In this document: positions 25,653 to 33,681 of the stretch, one piece after another
Position numbering within the stretch: the first letter of the stretch is position 1
How the letters are laid out: the number at the start of each line of letters is the position of its first letter
Source of the DNA: Rhodanobacter_A agri
GTDB taxonomy: Bacteria > Pseudomonadota > Gammaproteobacteria > Xanthomonadales > Rhodanobacteraceae
NCBI RefSeq assembly: GCF_044904705.1
Contig: NZ_JADIKL010000001.1
Span: 536,007-600,006 of the forward strand
DNA: 64,000 nt
Reading direction: 5' to 3'
The notes under the pieces: model-generated
Seen by the model: the letters and a program-made list of their open reading frames with translations, nothing else
Told to the model about the DNA's origin: nothing
Databases searched by the model: none
Translations under genes and position numbers: made by a program

Positions 25653-26597
25653 ATGAATACGACACATACAGCCCTGATCCTCGGCGCCACCGGCGGCGTC
25701 GGCAGCGAGATCGCCGCAGCCCTGCTGCGCCGAGGCTGGACGGTGCGCGCACTGGTGCGCGATGCCGCGCGCCCCGGCCTGGACCCGCGCATCGACTGGC
25801 ACGAAGGCGACGCGATGCGTGCCGCCGACGTCATGCAAGCCGCCACGGGCGTGGACGTGCTGGTCCACGCGGTGAACCCGCCGGGCTACCGCGACTGGGA
25901 CAAGCTGGTGTTGCCGATGCTGGACCACAGCCTCGCCGCGGCCCGCGCCAACGCGGCACGATTGGTGCTGCCGGGCACGGTCTACAACTACGGACCCGAT
26001 GCCTTTCCTGTGCTTGCGGAAAACGATCCGCAGCGGCCGCTGACCCGCAAGGGCGCTATCCGGGTAGCCATGGAACAACGGCTGGCGGAGGCCACCGATG
26101 TGCGCAGCCTGATCCTGCGCTGCGGCGACTTCTTCGGCCCGCGCGCCAGCAGCAACTGGTTCGCGGCGATGGCCAAACCGGGCCGCCGCCTGCGCTCCCT
26201 GCTGTATCCGGGTCGGCGCGAGCTGCCCCACGCCTGGGCCTACCTGCCCGATGTGGGCGAGACGGTAGCGCAACTGCTGGGGCGCGAGAGTGAGCTGGAA
26301 CGTTGCGCCCGTTTCCACTTCGCCGGCCACCTCGTGGACGGCAACACCTTGCTCGCCGCGGCACGTCGCGCCACCGGCAACGCCACGCTGCCGTTGCGCG
26401 CCTTCCCCTGGTGGCTGGCCCATCTGGCTGCGCCGTTCGTGGTGGTGCTGCGCGAACTGCGCGAGATGCGTTACCTGTGGCGCGAGCCGCTGCAACTGGA
26501 CAACCGCCGGCTGGTCGCATGGCTGGGCGCGGAACCGCATACGCCGCTGCAGCAGGCCGTCGAAACCACCTTGCGCGGCTTCGGTTGCCTGGAATGA
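25653..26597 (+). CDS. NAD(P)-binding epimerase/dehydratase-like (extended SDR) protein
   Basis: 314 aa from ATG 25653 with GGGAG 8 nt upstream; the open frame before it overlaps the operator and is not coding. The N-terminal Rossmann motif is ALILGATGGVGSEIA (about 7-21), written GxTGGxG rather than the GxxGxxG of classical SDRs. The active-site Tyr-x3-Lys is not evident: a TVYNYGPDAF segment follows the position of the catalytic strand. It resembles atypical extended SDRs, which may act as oxidoreductases or only bind nucleotide. It is probably controlled by the divergent LysR protein. The substrate is unknown. Confidence 0.85.
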   Translation: MNTTHTALILGATGGVGSEIAAALLRRGWTVRALVRDAARPGLDPRIDWHEGDAMRAADVMQAATGVDVLVHAVNPPGYRDWDKLVLPMLDHSLAAARANAARLVLPGTVYNYGPDAFPVLAENDPQRPLTRKGAIRVAMEQRLAEATDVRSLILRCGDFFGPRASSNWFAAMAKPGRRLRSLLYPGRRELPHAWAYLPDVGETVAQLLGRESELERCARFHFAGHLVDGNTLLAAARRATGNATLPLRAFPWWLAHLAAPFVVVLRELREMRYLWREPLQLDNRRLVAWLGAEPHTPLQQAVETTLRGFGCLE

Positions 26598-26646
26598 GCT
26601 TCTGCAGGTGCCGCCGGCATTTGCCCGCCGGACGTCACCGCCGAAA

Positions 26647-26685
26647 CCCATGGCGGCGTATCGCGGAACGCACCGCCGCCATGGG
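26647..26685. terminator. Inverted repeat between convergent genes, possible bidirectional terminator
   Basis: CCCATGGCGGCG (26647-26658) and its exact complement CGCCGCCATGGG (26674-26685) can form a 12-bp stem with a 15-nt loop, between the convergent epimerase-like and lipoprotein genes. T-runs are poor on both sides, so termination is only suggested. Confidence 0.45.
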
Positions 26686-26711
26686 CCTGGACACAGCGAA
26701 AGTAACGCGAC

Positions 26712-27509
26712 TCAGCTGGCGTTGAAATCGGTGATCTTGAAGGTGATGTGCGCCGTGGAGTTCTCGCGATCGAGCAGCACGGCAATGCCGTACTTGTCCA
26801 GGTAGGCGTAGTGCAACCGGCTGGTTGTCACGCCATTCCTGTTAAAGAATTCGCAGTCGAAATTGCGCGCCGAACCGGCAATCTTGGGGCTCAGCTCCGC
26901 CGCGTTGAATGCGGCGCCGAACGTGCACCGGGTCTGGCTTTCGGCCGTTACACGCGGCAATCCCTCGTACGTGTCGGTGACCGTGTAGTTCAACTGGCCG
27001 AGGCCACTGGAGACGGCATCGAAATGGGAAACGGCGCCGACCTGCACGATCCGCGGCGCGTAGGTCTGGTCCAGCTGTACCTGCTGCGAACGCAGATTGA
27101 GGATGTTCCGGTAAGTGAGGTTCATCGTCATGTGCACGGGTATGCCATTGGCCGACATGGTCTCGACGCTGCGCATCATGCCGTTGCCCTGGTTTTCAAC
27201 CACCCAATGGCCGTCGAATTCGGAGACCTCGCCGCTGCCGATCTTCCTGTTCGTGGTGCGTACCTCCACGACCAGACGGCCGAAGCCGGCCGGAGTGGCA
27301 TCCATGTTGACGACGGCGCTGCGAACCTCGGCAGGCAACATGTACGGCGTGAACTGCCGGCCCGCGTAGCCGTCGGTGTCCTGCATGATGGACTTGACCG
27401 TCGTCTGCCCCTGCGTGGCGGGCGCCCGCGCCGCAGGCGGCACGCAACCACCTAGCAAGCCAGCCGCCGTCACCGCAAACACGCCACCCGCGATCTTTCC
27501 CAGACGCAT
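26712..27509 (-). CDS. Putative lipoprotein of unknown function
   Basis: 265 aa from ATG 27509. An ATG six bases upstream (27515) is adjacent to the AGGGGA ribosome binding site, which decides for 27509 (7-nt spacing). A lipoprotein signal MRLGKIAGGVFAVTAAGLLGG ends in a lipobox Cys (LLGGC), followed by a Pro/Ala linker. The mature part is beta-rich (for example HMTMNLTYRNILNLRSQQV) with a pair of cysteines near the C-terminus (RCTFGAAF and NFDCEFF). I do not recognise a family. No Asp follows the lipobox Cys (it reads CVPP), so outer-membrane sorting is likely. Confidence 0.8.
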   Translation of the reverse strand: MRLGKIAGGVFAVTAAGLLGGCVPPAARAPATQGQTTVKSIMQDTDGYAGRQFTPYMLPAEVRSAVVNMDATPAGFGRLVVEVRTTNRKIGSGEVSEFDGHWVVENQGNGMMRSVETMSANGIPVHMTMNLTYRNILNLRSQQVQLDQTYAPRIVQVGAVSHFDAVSSGLGQLNYTVTDTYEGLPRVTAESQTRCTFGAAFNAAELSPKIAGSARNFDCEFFNRNGVTTSRLHYAYLDKYGIAVLLDRENSTAHITFKITDFNAS

Positions 27510-27640
27510 ATCCATTCCCCTGTGAGCACGATGCATGAAAGCTGGCGTAGTCGGATAACCGCAGCCATCCCTTGCCGCCGCTGCTGCGCGGATGCTACCA
27601 ACAAACACCCGTCAATCCAGCGATCGTCAGGCTGAATTTT

Positions 27641-28147
27641 TCAGAGCGCGCGCAGCAAGAACCACAGCAGAATCGCAGCGCAAAATCCTGCGGCTACATC
27701 GTCCACCATCACGCCGAGGCCACCATGCAGGCGGCGGTCGAACACGCGGATCGGCCACGGCTTCCACACGTCGAACAAACGGAACAACGCGAAGCCGGCG
27801 AGCACCGCCCACCACGGCGCCAACAGCGCCGGCAGCAAAGCGATCCACTGGCCGACGAATTCATCCCACACCAGCGCGCGGTGATCGTCCACGCCCAATG
27901 CGCGACCGGCTCGCTCGCACGCCCACACCCCCAGCGCGAAGCCCAGCACGATCGCCAACAGGTAGAACGGCAGCGGCAACTCGCGTAGCAGCAGCCACGG
28001 CAGGATCGCCGCCAGCGAACCGAAAGTGCCCTGCGCCACCGGCGCGAGACCGGAGCCGAGGCCGCAGGCGATCCAGCCCGCAGGCGTGGCGAGCAGCACA
28101 CGGCGCTGCGCGGCGGTGAGCGTCTTGCGTTCGATCGGCGTGTTCAT
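27641..28147 (-). CDS. pgpA: Phosphatidylglycerophosphatase A
   Basis: 168 aa. Dephosphorylates phosphatidylglycerol phosphate in the inner membrane. The family motif VWDEFVGQWIALLPALL supplies the acidic metal-binding residues, and LFDVWKPWPIRVFDRRLHGG plus MVDDVAAG complete the active site; there are three to four membrane segments. ATG 28147 overlaps the thiL stop (ATGA), the conserved thiL-pgpA arrangement of gammaproteobacteria. Confidence 0.94.
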   Translation of the reverse strand: MNTPIERKTLTAAQRRVLLATPAGWIACGLGSGLAPVAQGTFGSLAAILPWLLLRELPLPFYLLAIVLGFALGVWACERAGRALGVDDHRALVWDEFVGQWIALLPALLAPWWAVLAGFALFRLFDVWKPWPIRVFDRRLHGGLGVMVDDVAAGFCAAILLWFLLRAL

Positions 28148-29115
28148 GCGGCGAAATGATCCCAGCCCCGGCGCGAGGGTTCCAGCCAACCGCCGTCCGC
28201 ATCGCGTACGCGCACACCTTCGCCCGCCACGATGCGGCCGATACGCGTGGCGCCACAGCCCAACCGCGCCAGGTCGGCTTGTACCTCGGTCGCGCGTGCC
28301 GCGGGCACGGTGAAGCACAGCTCGTAATCGTCGCCGCCGGACAAGGCGAGGTCGCGCGCGGCGGCATCGTCGAACAGACCAAGCAGCGCGGACGAACGCG
28401 GCAGCAGCGCTGCCTCGATTTCCGCACCTACGCCACTGGCCGCGCAGATATGGCCGAGGTCGGCGAGCAGGCCGTCGGAAACATCGATGCAGGCATTGGC
28501 GTGCCCGCGCAGGGCCAGCCCGGCCGCCAGCCGCGGCGTGGGACGATTCAGCCGCGCGACAAGGCTGGCCGCGCGGGCATCGCTCTCGGCGCGCTGCCAC
28601 AGTGCAAGGCCTGCCGCCGCATCGCCCAGCGTGCCAGTGACCAGTACCGCGTCGCCCACGCGCGCACCGGCGCGCAGCAACGCCTGGCCCGCCGGCACGA
28701 AACCGTGCACGGTCACGCTGACCGCAAGCGGGCCGCGTGTGGTGTCGCCACCCACCAGCGCCAGCCGCTGCGATCCGGCCAGCGCAGCGAAGCCATCGGC
28801 GAAGCCGTCCACGAAAGCCTCGCGCGCCGCCGGCGCCAGCGTGTCGGGCAGGGTCAACGCCAGCAACGCCCAGGCCGGCGTGGCGCCCATCGCGGCGAGA
28901 TCGGACAGGTTCACCGCCAGCGCCTTCCAGCCGATGTCGGCCGGCGCCGTACCCACGGGGAAATGCACGCCCTCGACTAAGGTGTCCACCGCCGCCGCCA
29001 GTTCCATGCCGGGCGGCACGGCCAGCAGCGCGGCGTCGTCGCCGATGCCCAGGCGCACGTCCTCGCGCCCCTGCGCGGTGCGCTCGCGGATGCGGTCGAT
29101 CAGGCGGAATTCCAT
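28144..29115 (-). CDS. thiL: Thiamine-monophosphate kinase
   Basis: 323 aa from ATG 29115 (MEFRLIDRIRERTAQGRE); the longer open frame overlaps the divergent NTF2-like gene and is not used. Phosphorylates TMP to thiamine pyrophosphate, the last step of the pathway. Family motifs: LGIGDDAALL (Mg/ATP), VNLSDLAAMGATP, ALVGGDTTRG, CIDVSDGLLADL and LSGGDDYELCF. It is separated from nusB by two extra genes, unlike the tight ribH-nusB-thiL-pgpA order in relatives, but stays coupled to pgpA. Confidence 0.95.
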   Translation of the reverse strand: MEFRLIDRIRERTAQGREDVRLGIGDDAALLAVPPGMELAAAVDTLVEGVHFPVGTAPADIGWKALAVNLSDLAAMGATPAWALLALTLPDTLAPAAREAFVDGFADGFAALAGSQRLALVGGDTTRGPLAVSVTVHGFVPAGQALLRAGARVGDAVLVTGTLGDAAAGLALWQRAESDARAASLVARLNRPTPRLAAGLALRGHANACIDVSDGLLADLGHICAASGVGAEIEAALLPRSSALLGLFDDAAARDLALSGGDDYELCFTVPAARATEVQADLARLGCGATRIGRIVAGEGVRVRDADGGWLEPSRRGWDHFAA

Positions 29116-29250
29116 GGCGGTCCAGCGGCGGAAACGGCCACAGAGCAGAGCATCCACGGGCGCGCGGCGCAAGCCCGTGACCTGCGGCGCATGTACGGGA
29201 ACCATGGGCATGCGAGGCTGGGCCACGTTTCCCTGCCGGAGCTTGCCGCC

Positions 29251-29712
29251 ATGCGCTACGCCCGTTTCCGTCCCGCCGTCCTTTCGGTCACCCTCGCCGC
29301 CGCCGCACCGGCGCTGGCCGCAGCATCGCCATCCGCGGGCGGCCACGCGACCGTGCTGGCGCGGATCCAGGCCTTTTTTTCTGCGATGTCGCGCTACGAC
29401 CAGGCTGGCATGCGTGCGCAGGTGCTGCCCGCGGGCATGGCGACGCTGATGCGCGACGGCAAGCCGGACCAACTCAGCTTGGGCGACTTCATCGGCCACG
29501 TGAAGCCGGGCAAGGCGCAGATCGAGGAGCGTATCCACGATCCGCTGGTGCAGGTGGACGACAACATCGCCGTGGTATGGGCGCCCTACGTCTTCCTGCT
29601 CGACGGCAAGCCGCACCATTGCGGCACCGATGTGTTCAACCTCGCCCGCGTAGACGGCCGCTGGCTGATCACGGGGGTGGCCGACAACAGCCGGAGCTGC
29701 GCGGCGAAATAA
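29251..29712 (+). CDS. Exported NTF2/SnoaL-like protein
   Basis: 153 aa from ATG 29251 with GGAG 9 nt upstream. Signal peptide at about 1-24 (AVLSVTLAAAAPALAAAS), then an NTF2-like cone fold: helix RIQAFFSAMSRYDQAGMRAQ, later strands VQVDDNIAVVWAPYVFLLDG and HCGTDVFNLARVDGRWLIT. This is the DUF4440/SnoaL-like fold, used by many enzymes and binding proteins, so no specific function follows. It is on the opposite strand to its neighbours, between GNAT and thiL. Two cysteines (HHCGTD and RSCAAK) could pair in the periplasm. Confidence 0.82.
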   Translation: MRYARFRPAVLSVTLAAAAPALAAASPSAGGHATVLARIQAFFSAMSRYDQAGMRAQVLPAGMATLMRDGKPDQLSLGDFIGHVKPGKAQIEERIHDPLVQVDDNIAVVWAPYVFLLDGKPHHCGTDVFNLARVDGRWLITGVADNSRSCAAK

Positions 29713-29721
29713 GCAACCGCC

Positions 29722-30264
29722 TCAGCGGGTAAACACGAGGATCGGATCGTCGTGATACAGCGTGTGCTGCCATTCGCGGAAGCCGGCCTTGACCGCAACG
29801 CGAACCGAGGCCACGTTGTCCGGATCGATGATGCACGCCATGGTGCGACCGGGAAAATGCGTCTCGCCCCAGGCGAGCACCGCGGCCAGCGCCTCACTGG
29901 CGTAGCCCTTGCCGTGCGCGTCCGCAGCCAGTACCCAGCCCGTTTCGAGCATGCCTTCCAGCGACGGCTGGATATCCCGCTTGAAGTCGGCGAAGCCGAC
30001 GTCGCCGATGCAGCGGCCGCTGGATTTCTCCTCGACGGCCCAGAAGCCGTAGCCGAGCAGCGCCCACATGCCGGGATAACGCAGCAGGCGCATCCACGAG
30101 TCCTGCCGCGAGGACGAGGCCGCTCTGCCAAGGTAGCGGGTGACCACCGGATCCGACCAGATTGCCGCGAACGCGTCCAGATCGTCGGCGCGATGCGCGC
30201 GCAGGCGCAGCCGTGCGGTCTCCAGCACAGGCACCCGTTCTTCCACCCTGGCGCCGGCGTCCAT
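29722..30264 (-). CDS. GNAT-family N-acetyltransferase (RimJ/RimL type)
   Basis: 180 aa from ATG 30264, which overlaps the nusB stop (TGATG). The fold begins ETARLRLRAHRADDLDAFAA, typical of the RimJ/RimL branch. The acetyl-CoA-binding loop is AADAHGKGYASEALAAVLAW (the Q/RxxGxG/A position is HGKGYA), and the C-terminal DNVASVRVAVKAGFRE is the family signature. The branch acetylates N-termini or small amines; the substrate is unknown. Translational coupling to nusB is unusual. Confidence 0.9.
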   Translation of the reverse strand: MDAGARVEERVPVLETARLRLRAHRADDLDAFAAIWSDPVVTRYLGRAASSSRQDSWMRLLRYPGMWALLGYGFWAVEEKSSGRCIGDVGFADFKRDIQPSLEGMLETGWVLAADAHGKGYASEALAAVLAWGETHFPGRTMACIIDPDNVASVRVAVKAGFREWQHTLYHDDPILVFTR

Positions 30265-30710
30265 CAACCGCGCTTCTCGGCACCGCGCAGCTCGCCGGCC
30301 AGCTTGTCCAGCACGCCGTTGACGTAGCTGTGGCCGTGGTCGGCGCCGAAGCGCTTGGTGACTTCGATCGCCTCGTTGATGACCACGCGGTACGGCACGT
30401 CGGGACGGTGCTTCAGCTCATATGCGGCGAGGCGCAGCGCGGCGCGCTCGATGGGGTCGACCTCGGATACCTCGCGGTCGAGGTAGGGGCGCAGCGAGGC
30501 ATCCAGTTCGGCGGCGTGTTTTTCCACGCCGTGCAGCAGATCTTCGAAGTAGTCGAGGTCGGCCACTTCCATGTCCTGCTCGTGGCGGAACTGCTCGATC
30601 ACGGCGTTCATGTGGCTGCCGGAAAGCTGCCACGCGTACAGCGCCTGCAGCGCGCGGCGGCGGGCGCGCGAGCGCGCGGCGAGATCGATGCCTTCGGGGC
30701 GCGCGTGCAT
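30264..30710 (-). CDS. nusB: Transcription antitermination factor NusB
   Basis: 148 aa from ATG 30710; its ATG overlaps the ribH stop (TGATG). An all-helical RNA-binding protein that binds boxA with S10 in rRNA antitermination. Motifs: ARSRARRRALQALYAWQLSG (the Arg-rich first helix), VDPIERAALRLAAYELKHR, and VVINEAIEVTKRFGADHGHS followed by YVNGVLDKLA. Conserved neighbour of ribH. Confidence 0.95.
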   Translation of the reverse strand: MHARPEGIDLAARSRARRRALQALYAWQLSGSHMNAVIEQFRHEQDMEVADLDYFEDLLHGVEKHAAELDASLRPYLDREVSEVDPIERAALRLAAYELKHRPDVPYRVVINEAIEVTKRFGADHGHSYVNGVLDKLAGELRGAEKRG

Positions 30711-31171
30711 CACAGCTGGCCGTACAGGTTGACCATTTCCAGCGCCGCCATCGCAGCATCAGCGCCCTTGTTGCCGGCCTTGGTGCCAGAGCGTTCGATG
30801 GCCTGCTCGATGGAATCGGTGGTAAGCACGCCGAACGCCACCGGCACGCCGCTGTCCAGCGCAGCCTTGGCCAGGCCCTTGGCGCACTCGCCGGCCACAT
30901 AGTCGAAGTGCGGCGTGGAACCGCGGATCACCGCGCCCAGCGCGATCACCGCGGCGTACTTGCCCGAAGTAGCCAGCTTGTGTGCTGCGAGGGAGATCTC
31001 CCACGCACCCGGCACACGCACCAGGTCGATGCTGTCGTCCTTCACACCGTGGCGCACCAGCGCATCGCGCGCCCCTGCCACCAGCGGCTCCACGACGAAA
31101 CCGTTGAAACGGCCGGCGACGATGGCAAAGCGGCCCTTGGGCGTGGCGAAATCGCCTTCGATGGTCTTCAT
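30710..31171 (-). CDS. ribH: 6,7-dimethyl-8-ribityllumazine synthase
   Basis: 153 aa. Catalyses the penultimate riboflavin step, forming lumazine from the ribityl-amino-uracil and dihydroxybutanone phosphate. Motifs: IVAGRFNGFV (pyrimidine stacking Phe), VRVPGAWEISLAA, and ALGAVIRGSTPHFDYV with the catalytic His. It is the first gene of its transcription unit here. ribBA or ribE is not adjacent upstream, and I see no FMN riboswitch in the 247 bp before it. Confidence 0.95.
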   Translation of the reverse strand: MKTIEGDFATPKGRFAIVAGRFNGFVVEPLVAGARDALVRHGVKDDSIDLVRVPGAWEISLAAHKLATSGKYAAVIALGAVIRGSTPHFDYVAGECAKGLAKAALDSGVPVAFGVLTTDSIEQAIERSGTKAGNKGADAAMAALEMVNLYGQL

Positions 31172-31418
31172 GTGGCAAGCATTCCTGGGCGGGCGGGGAG
31201 CCCATGCGAGGCAGGCATTTTACGGGTTTGGGGACCGCGGCGCTTGAAATTCCGACCCGACCCCGGCAGCGCTGGCTGGCGATCGCGGTTCCTGCGCCAC
31301 TGGGAAAAGACAGCCGGAGGCAGCCGGCGAGCCGAGTCTGCAACACAGACCTTGGCTTTGAACGGCACTGCACCCATGAAACACGCTTGGAAAGCGCACT
31401 CCAGCGAGGGCCACCGAC

Positions 31419-32102
31419 ATGACCAAGCGCATCCTTCACGTTGTCACCAACGTCGCCCACTATGCCGACCCGTCCGAGCCGACCGGCCTGTGGTTGTCGG
31501 AACTGACCCATGCGTACCAGGTCTTCGCCGGCAAAGGCTGGGAGCAGCGGATCGTGAGCCCGAAAGGCGGCGTCTCGCCGCTGGAGCCGCGCTCGCTGAA
31601 ATGGCCGAACATCGATGCCACCGCCAAGGCATGGCTGGCCGACGACACCCGCATGGCCCTCCTTTCGCAAACGGCCCGGCCCGACCAGATCGACCCGGCG
31701 GCGTTCGACGCGATCTATTTCACCGGCGGGCACGCGGTCATGTGGGACTTCCCCGATGACGCGGGACTGCAGCGGATCACACGAGACATCTATGAGCGCG
31801 GCGGCATCGTTGCATCCGTCTGCCACGGCTATTGCGGTCTGCTGAACACGCAGCTGTCGGACGGCACGCTGCTGGTCGCCGGGCGTCGGATCACCGGCTT
31901 TGCGTGGACAGAGGAAGTGCTGGCCGGGGTCGCCAAGAAGGTGCCTTATAACGCCGAGCAGGCCATGAAGCAGCGCGGTGCACACTACGAGAAGGCCTTG
32001 CTGCCATTCACGCCGAAGGTCGTCGTCGATGGTCGGCTGGTAACAGGCCAGAATCCGCAATCAGCCAAGGTGACTGCCGAAAACGTCGCAGCGCTGCTCT
32101 GA
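31419..32102 (+). CDS. DJ-1/PfpI-family (class I glutamine amidotransferase-like) protein
   Basis: 227 aa. The nucleophile-elbow motif is IVASVCHGYCGLL, with Cys followed by His, and an upstream acidic segment is FTGGHAVMWDFPDD. This is the Hsp31-like/PfpI branch, members of which act as glyoxalase III, deglycase or chaperone. The length (227 aa) and the absence of a signal peptide fit a cytosolic stress enzyme. It stands alone between ribH (divergent) and tldD (convergent). Confidence 0.88.
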   Translation: MTKRILHVVTNVAHYADPSEPTGLWLSELTHAYQVFAGKGWEQRIVSPKGGVSPLEPRSLKWPNIDATAKAWLADDTRMALLSQTARPDQIDPAAFDAIYFTGGHAVMWDFPDDAGLQRITRDIYERGGIVASVCHGYCGLLNTQLSDGTLLVAGRRITGFAWTEEVLAGVAKKVPYNAEQAMKQRGAHYEKALLPFTPKVVVDGRLVTGQNPQSAKVTAENVAALL

Positions 32103-32174
32103 GCGATTCGCGGAGGGCACATGCCCTGCCACGGCAGCCCGACGCCCGCCGTGGCAGCGCCCCTATTTCAAGCG

Positions 32175-33614
32175 TTACGCCGCGGTGCCGCCCACCGTCA
32201 TCGTGTCGATCTTCAGCGTGGGCTGGCCCACGCCCACCGGCACGCTCTGGCCATCCTTGCCGCACACGCCCACGCCTTCGTCCAGCTTCATGTCGTTGCC
32301 GATCATGGAGACGCGGGTGAGTACGTCGGGGCCGCTGCCGATCAAGGTCGCGCCCTTCACCGGCGCGGTGATCTTACCGTCCTCGATCAGGTAGGCCTCG
32401 CTGGCGGAGAACACGAATTTGCCGTTGGTGATATCGACCTGGCCGCCGCCGAAGTTCGGCGCGTAGAGGCCCTTCTTCACCGAGCGGATGATTTCCTCCG
32501 GATCGTGGTTGCCGTCGCGCATGTAGGTGTTGGTCATGCGCGGCATCGGCAGCGCGGTGAAGGATTCGCGGCGGCCGTTGCCGGTGGGCGCCATGCCCAT
32601 CAGGCGCGCGTTCAGCTTGTCCTGCATGTAGCCCTTGAGGATGCCGTCCTCGATCAGCACGGTGCAGTTGGTCGGCGTGCCCTCGTCGTCCACGCTGAGC
32701 GAGCCGCGGCGGCCGGGCAGCGTGCCGTCGTCCACCACGGTGACGCCGGGCGCTGCCACGCGCTGGCCGAGGCGGCCGGCGAAAGCGGAACTGCCCTTGC
32801 GGTTGAAGTCGCCTTCAAGGCCGTGGCCGATCGCCTCGTGCAGCAGCACGCCGGGCCAGCCTGGGCCGAGTACCACGGTCATCTGGCCGGCAGGGGCGTC
32901 GACCGAGTCCAGGTTCACTAGCGCCTGGCGCACCGCCTCGTCGGCGAAGGCCAGCGCACGGCCGTTCTCGATCAGCTCGCGATAGCCGTAGCGACCACCG
33001 CCGCCGGCGTAACCCTGCTCGCGGCGGCCGTTGGCCTCGGCGATCACCTGCACGTTGAGGCGCACCAGCGGCCGCACGTCGGCGGCCAGCGTGCCATCGG
33101 AGGCGGCGATCAACACGGTGTCGATGGTGGCGGCGATGCTCACGATGACCTGGCTGATGCGCGGGTCGCGCGAGCGTGCATACGCATCCACTTCGCGCAG
33201 CAATGCGATCTTGTCAGGGTTGGGCAGGCTCTCCACCGGGTCGATCGCGGGGTACAGTTGCCGCGTGTTGCCCAGCGCCAGCGGCTGGCCGGCGCCGCGG
33301 CCGTCCTGCGCGATCGCGCGCGCGGCCTTCGAAGCCTCCAGCAGCTGCGGCAGCACGATCTCGTCGGAATAGGCGAAGCCGGTCTTCTCGCCCGAGATCG
33401 CGCGCACGCCCACGCCTTGCTCGATAGAGTGGCTACCATCCTTGACGATGCCCTCCTCCAGCGTCCACGACTCGCTGCGCGAATGCTGGAAATACAGGTC
33501 GGCTGCGTCGATGGACGGCCCCATCAGCTGCGAAAACACACGCTCGAGGTCGCCGGTGGCGAGTCCGCCGGGGGTCAGCAGGCGGCTCTGGGCCTGGGTA
33601 ATCAGGGAATCCAT
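32175..33614 (-). CDS. tldD: Metalloprotease TldD
   Basis: 479 aa. Catalytic subunit of the TldD/TldE (PmbA) heterodimeric protease, which matures peptides and removes leader segments of microcins. The zinc-site helix HEAIGHGLEGD carries the two His and the Glu, and the family C-terminal region contains GVGVCGKDGQSVPVGVGQP. It is the last gene of rng-yhdP-tldD, 67 bp after yhdP. The partner pmbA is not in the window, as is usual since it is encoded separately. Confidence 0.95.
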   Translation of the reverse strand: MDSLITQAQSRLLTPGGLATGDLERVFSQLMGPSIDAADLYFQHSRSESWTLEEGIVKDGSHSIEQGVGVRAISGEKTGFAYSDEIVLPQLLEASKAARAIAQDGRGAGQPLALGNTRQLYPAIDPVESLPNPDKIALLREVDAYARSRDPRISQVIVSIAATIDTVLIAASDGTLAADVRPLVRLNVQVIAEANGRREQGYAGGGGRYGYRELIENGRALAFADEAVRQALVNLDSVDAPAGQMTVVLGPGWPGVLLHEAIGHGLEGDFNRKGSSAFAGRLGQRVAAPGVTVVDDGTLPGRRGSLSVDDEGTPTNCTVLIEDGILKGYMQDKLNARLMGMAPTGNGRRESFTALPMPRMTNTYMRDGNHDPEEIIRSVKKGLYAPNFGGGQVDITNGKFVFSASEAYLIEDGKITAPVKGATLIGSGPDVLTRVSMIGNDMKLDEGVGVCGKDGQSVPVGVGQPTLKIDTMTVGGTAA

Positions 33615-33681
33615 GGGATCAGTCGGTCAGGTGCGATGGGAAAGAAAGAATGGGGGCACGATGCGGCAAATCAAAGCCGCA

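Noticed and set aside
31172..31418. FMN riboswitch upstream of ribH
   Set aside because: I looked for the conserved RFN core segments in the 247 bp and found none.
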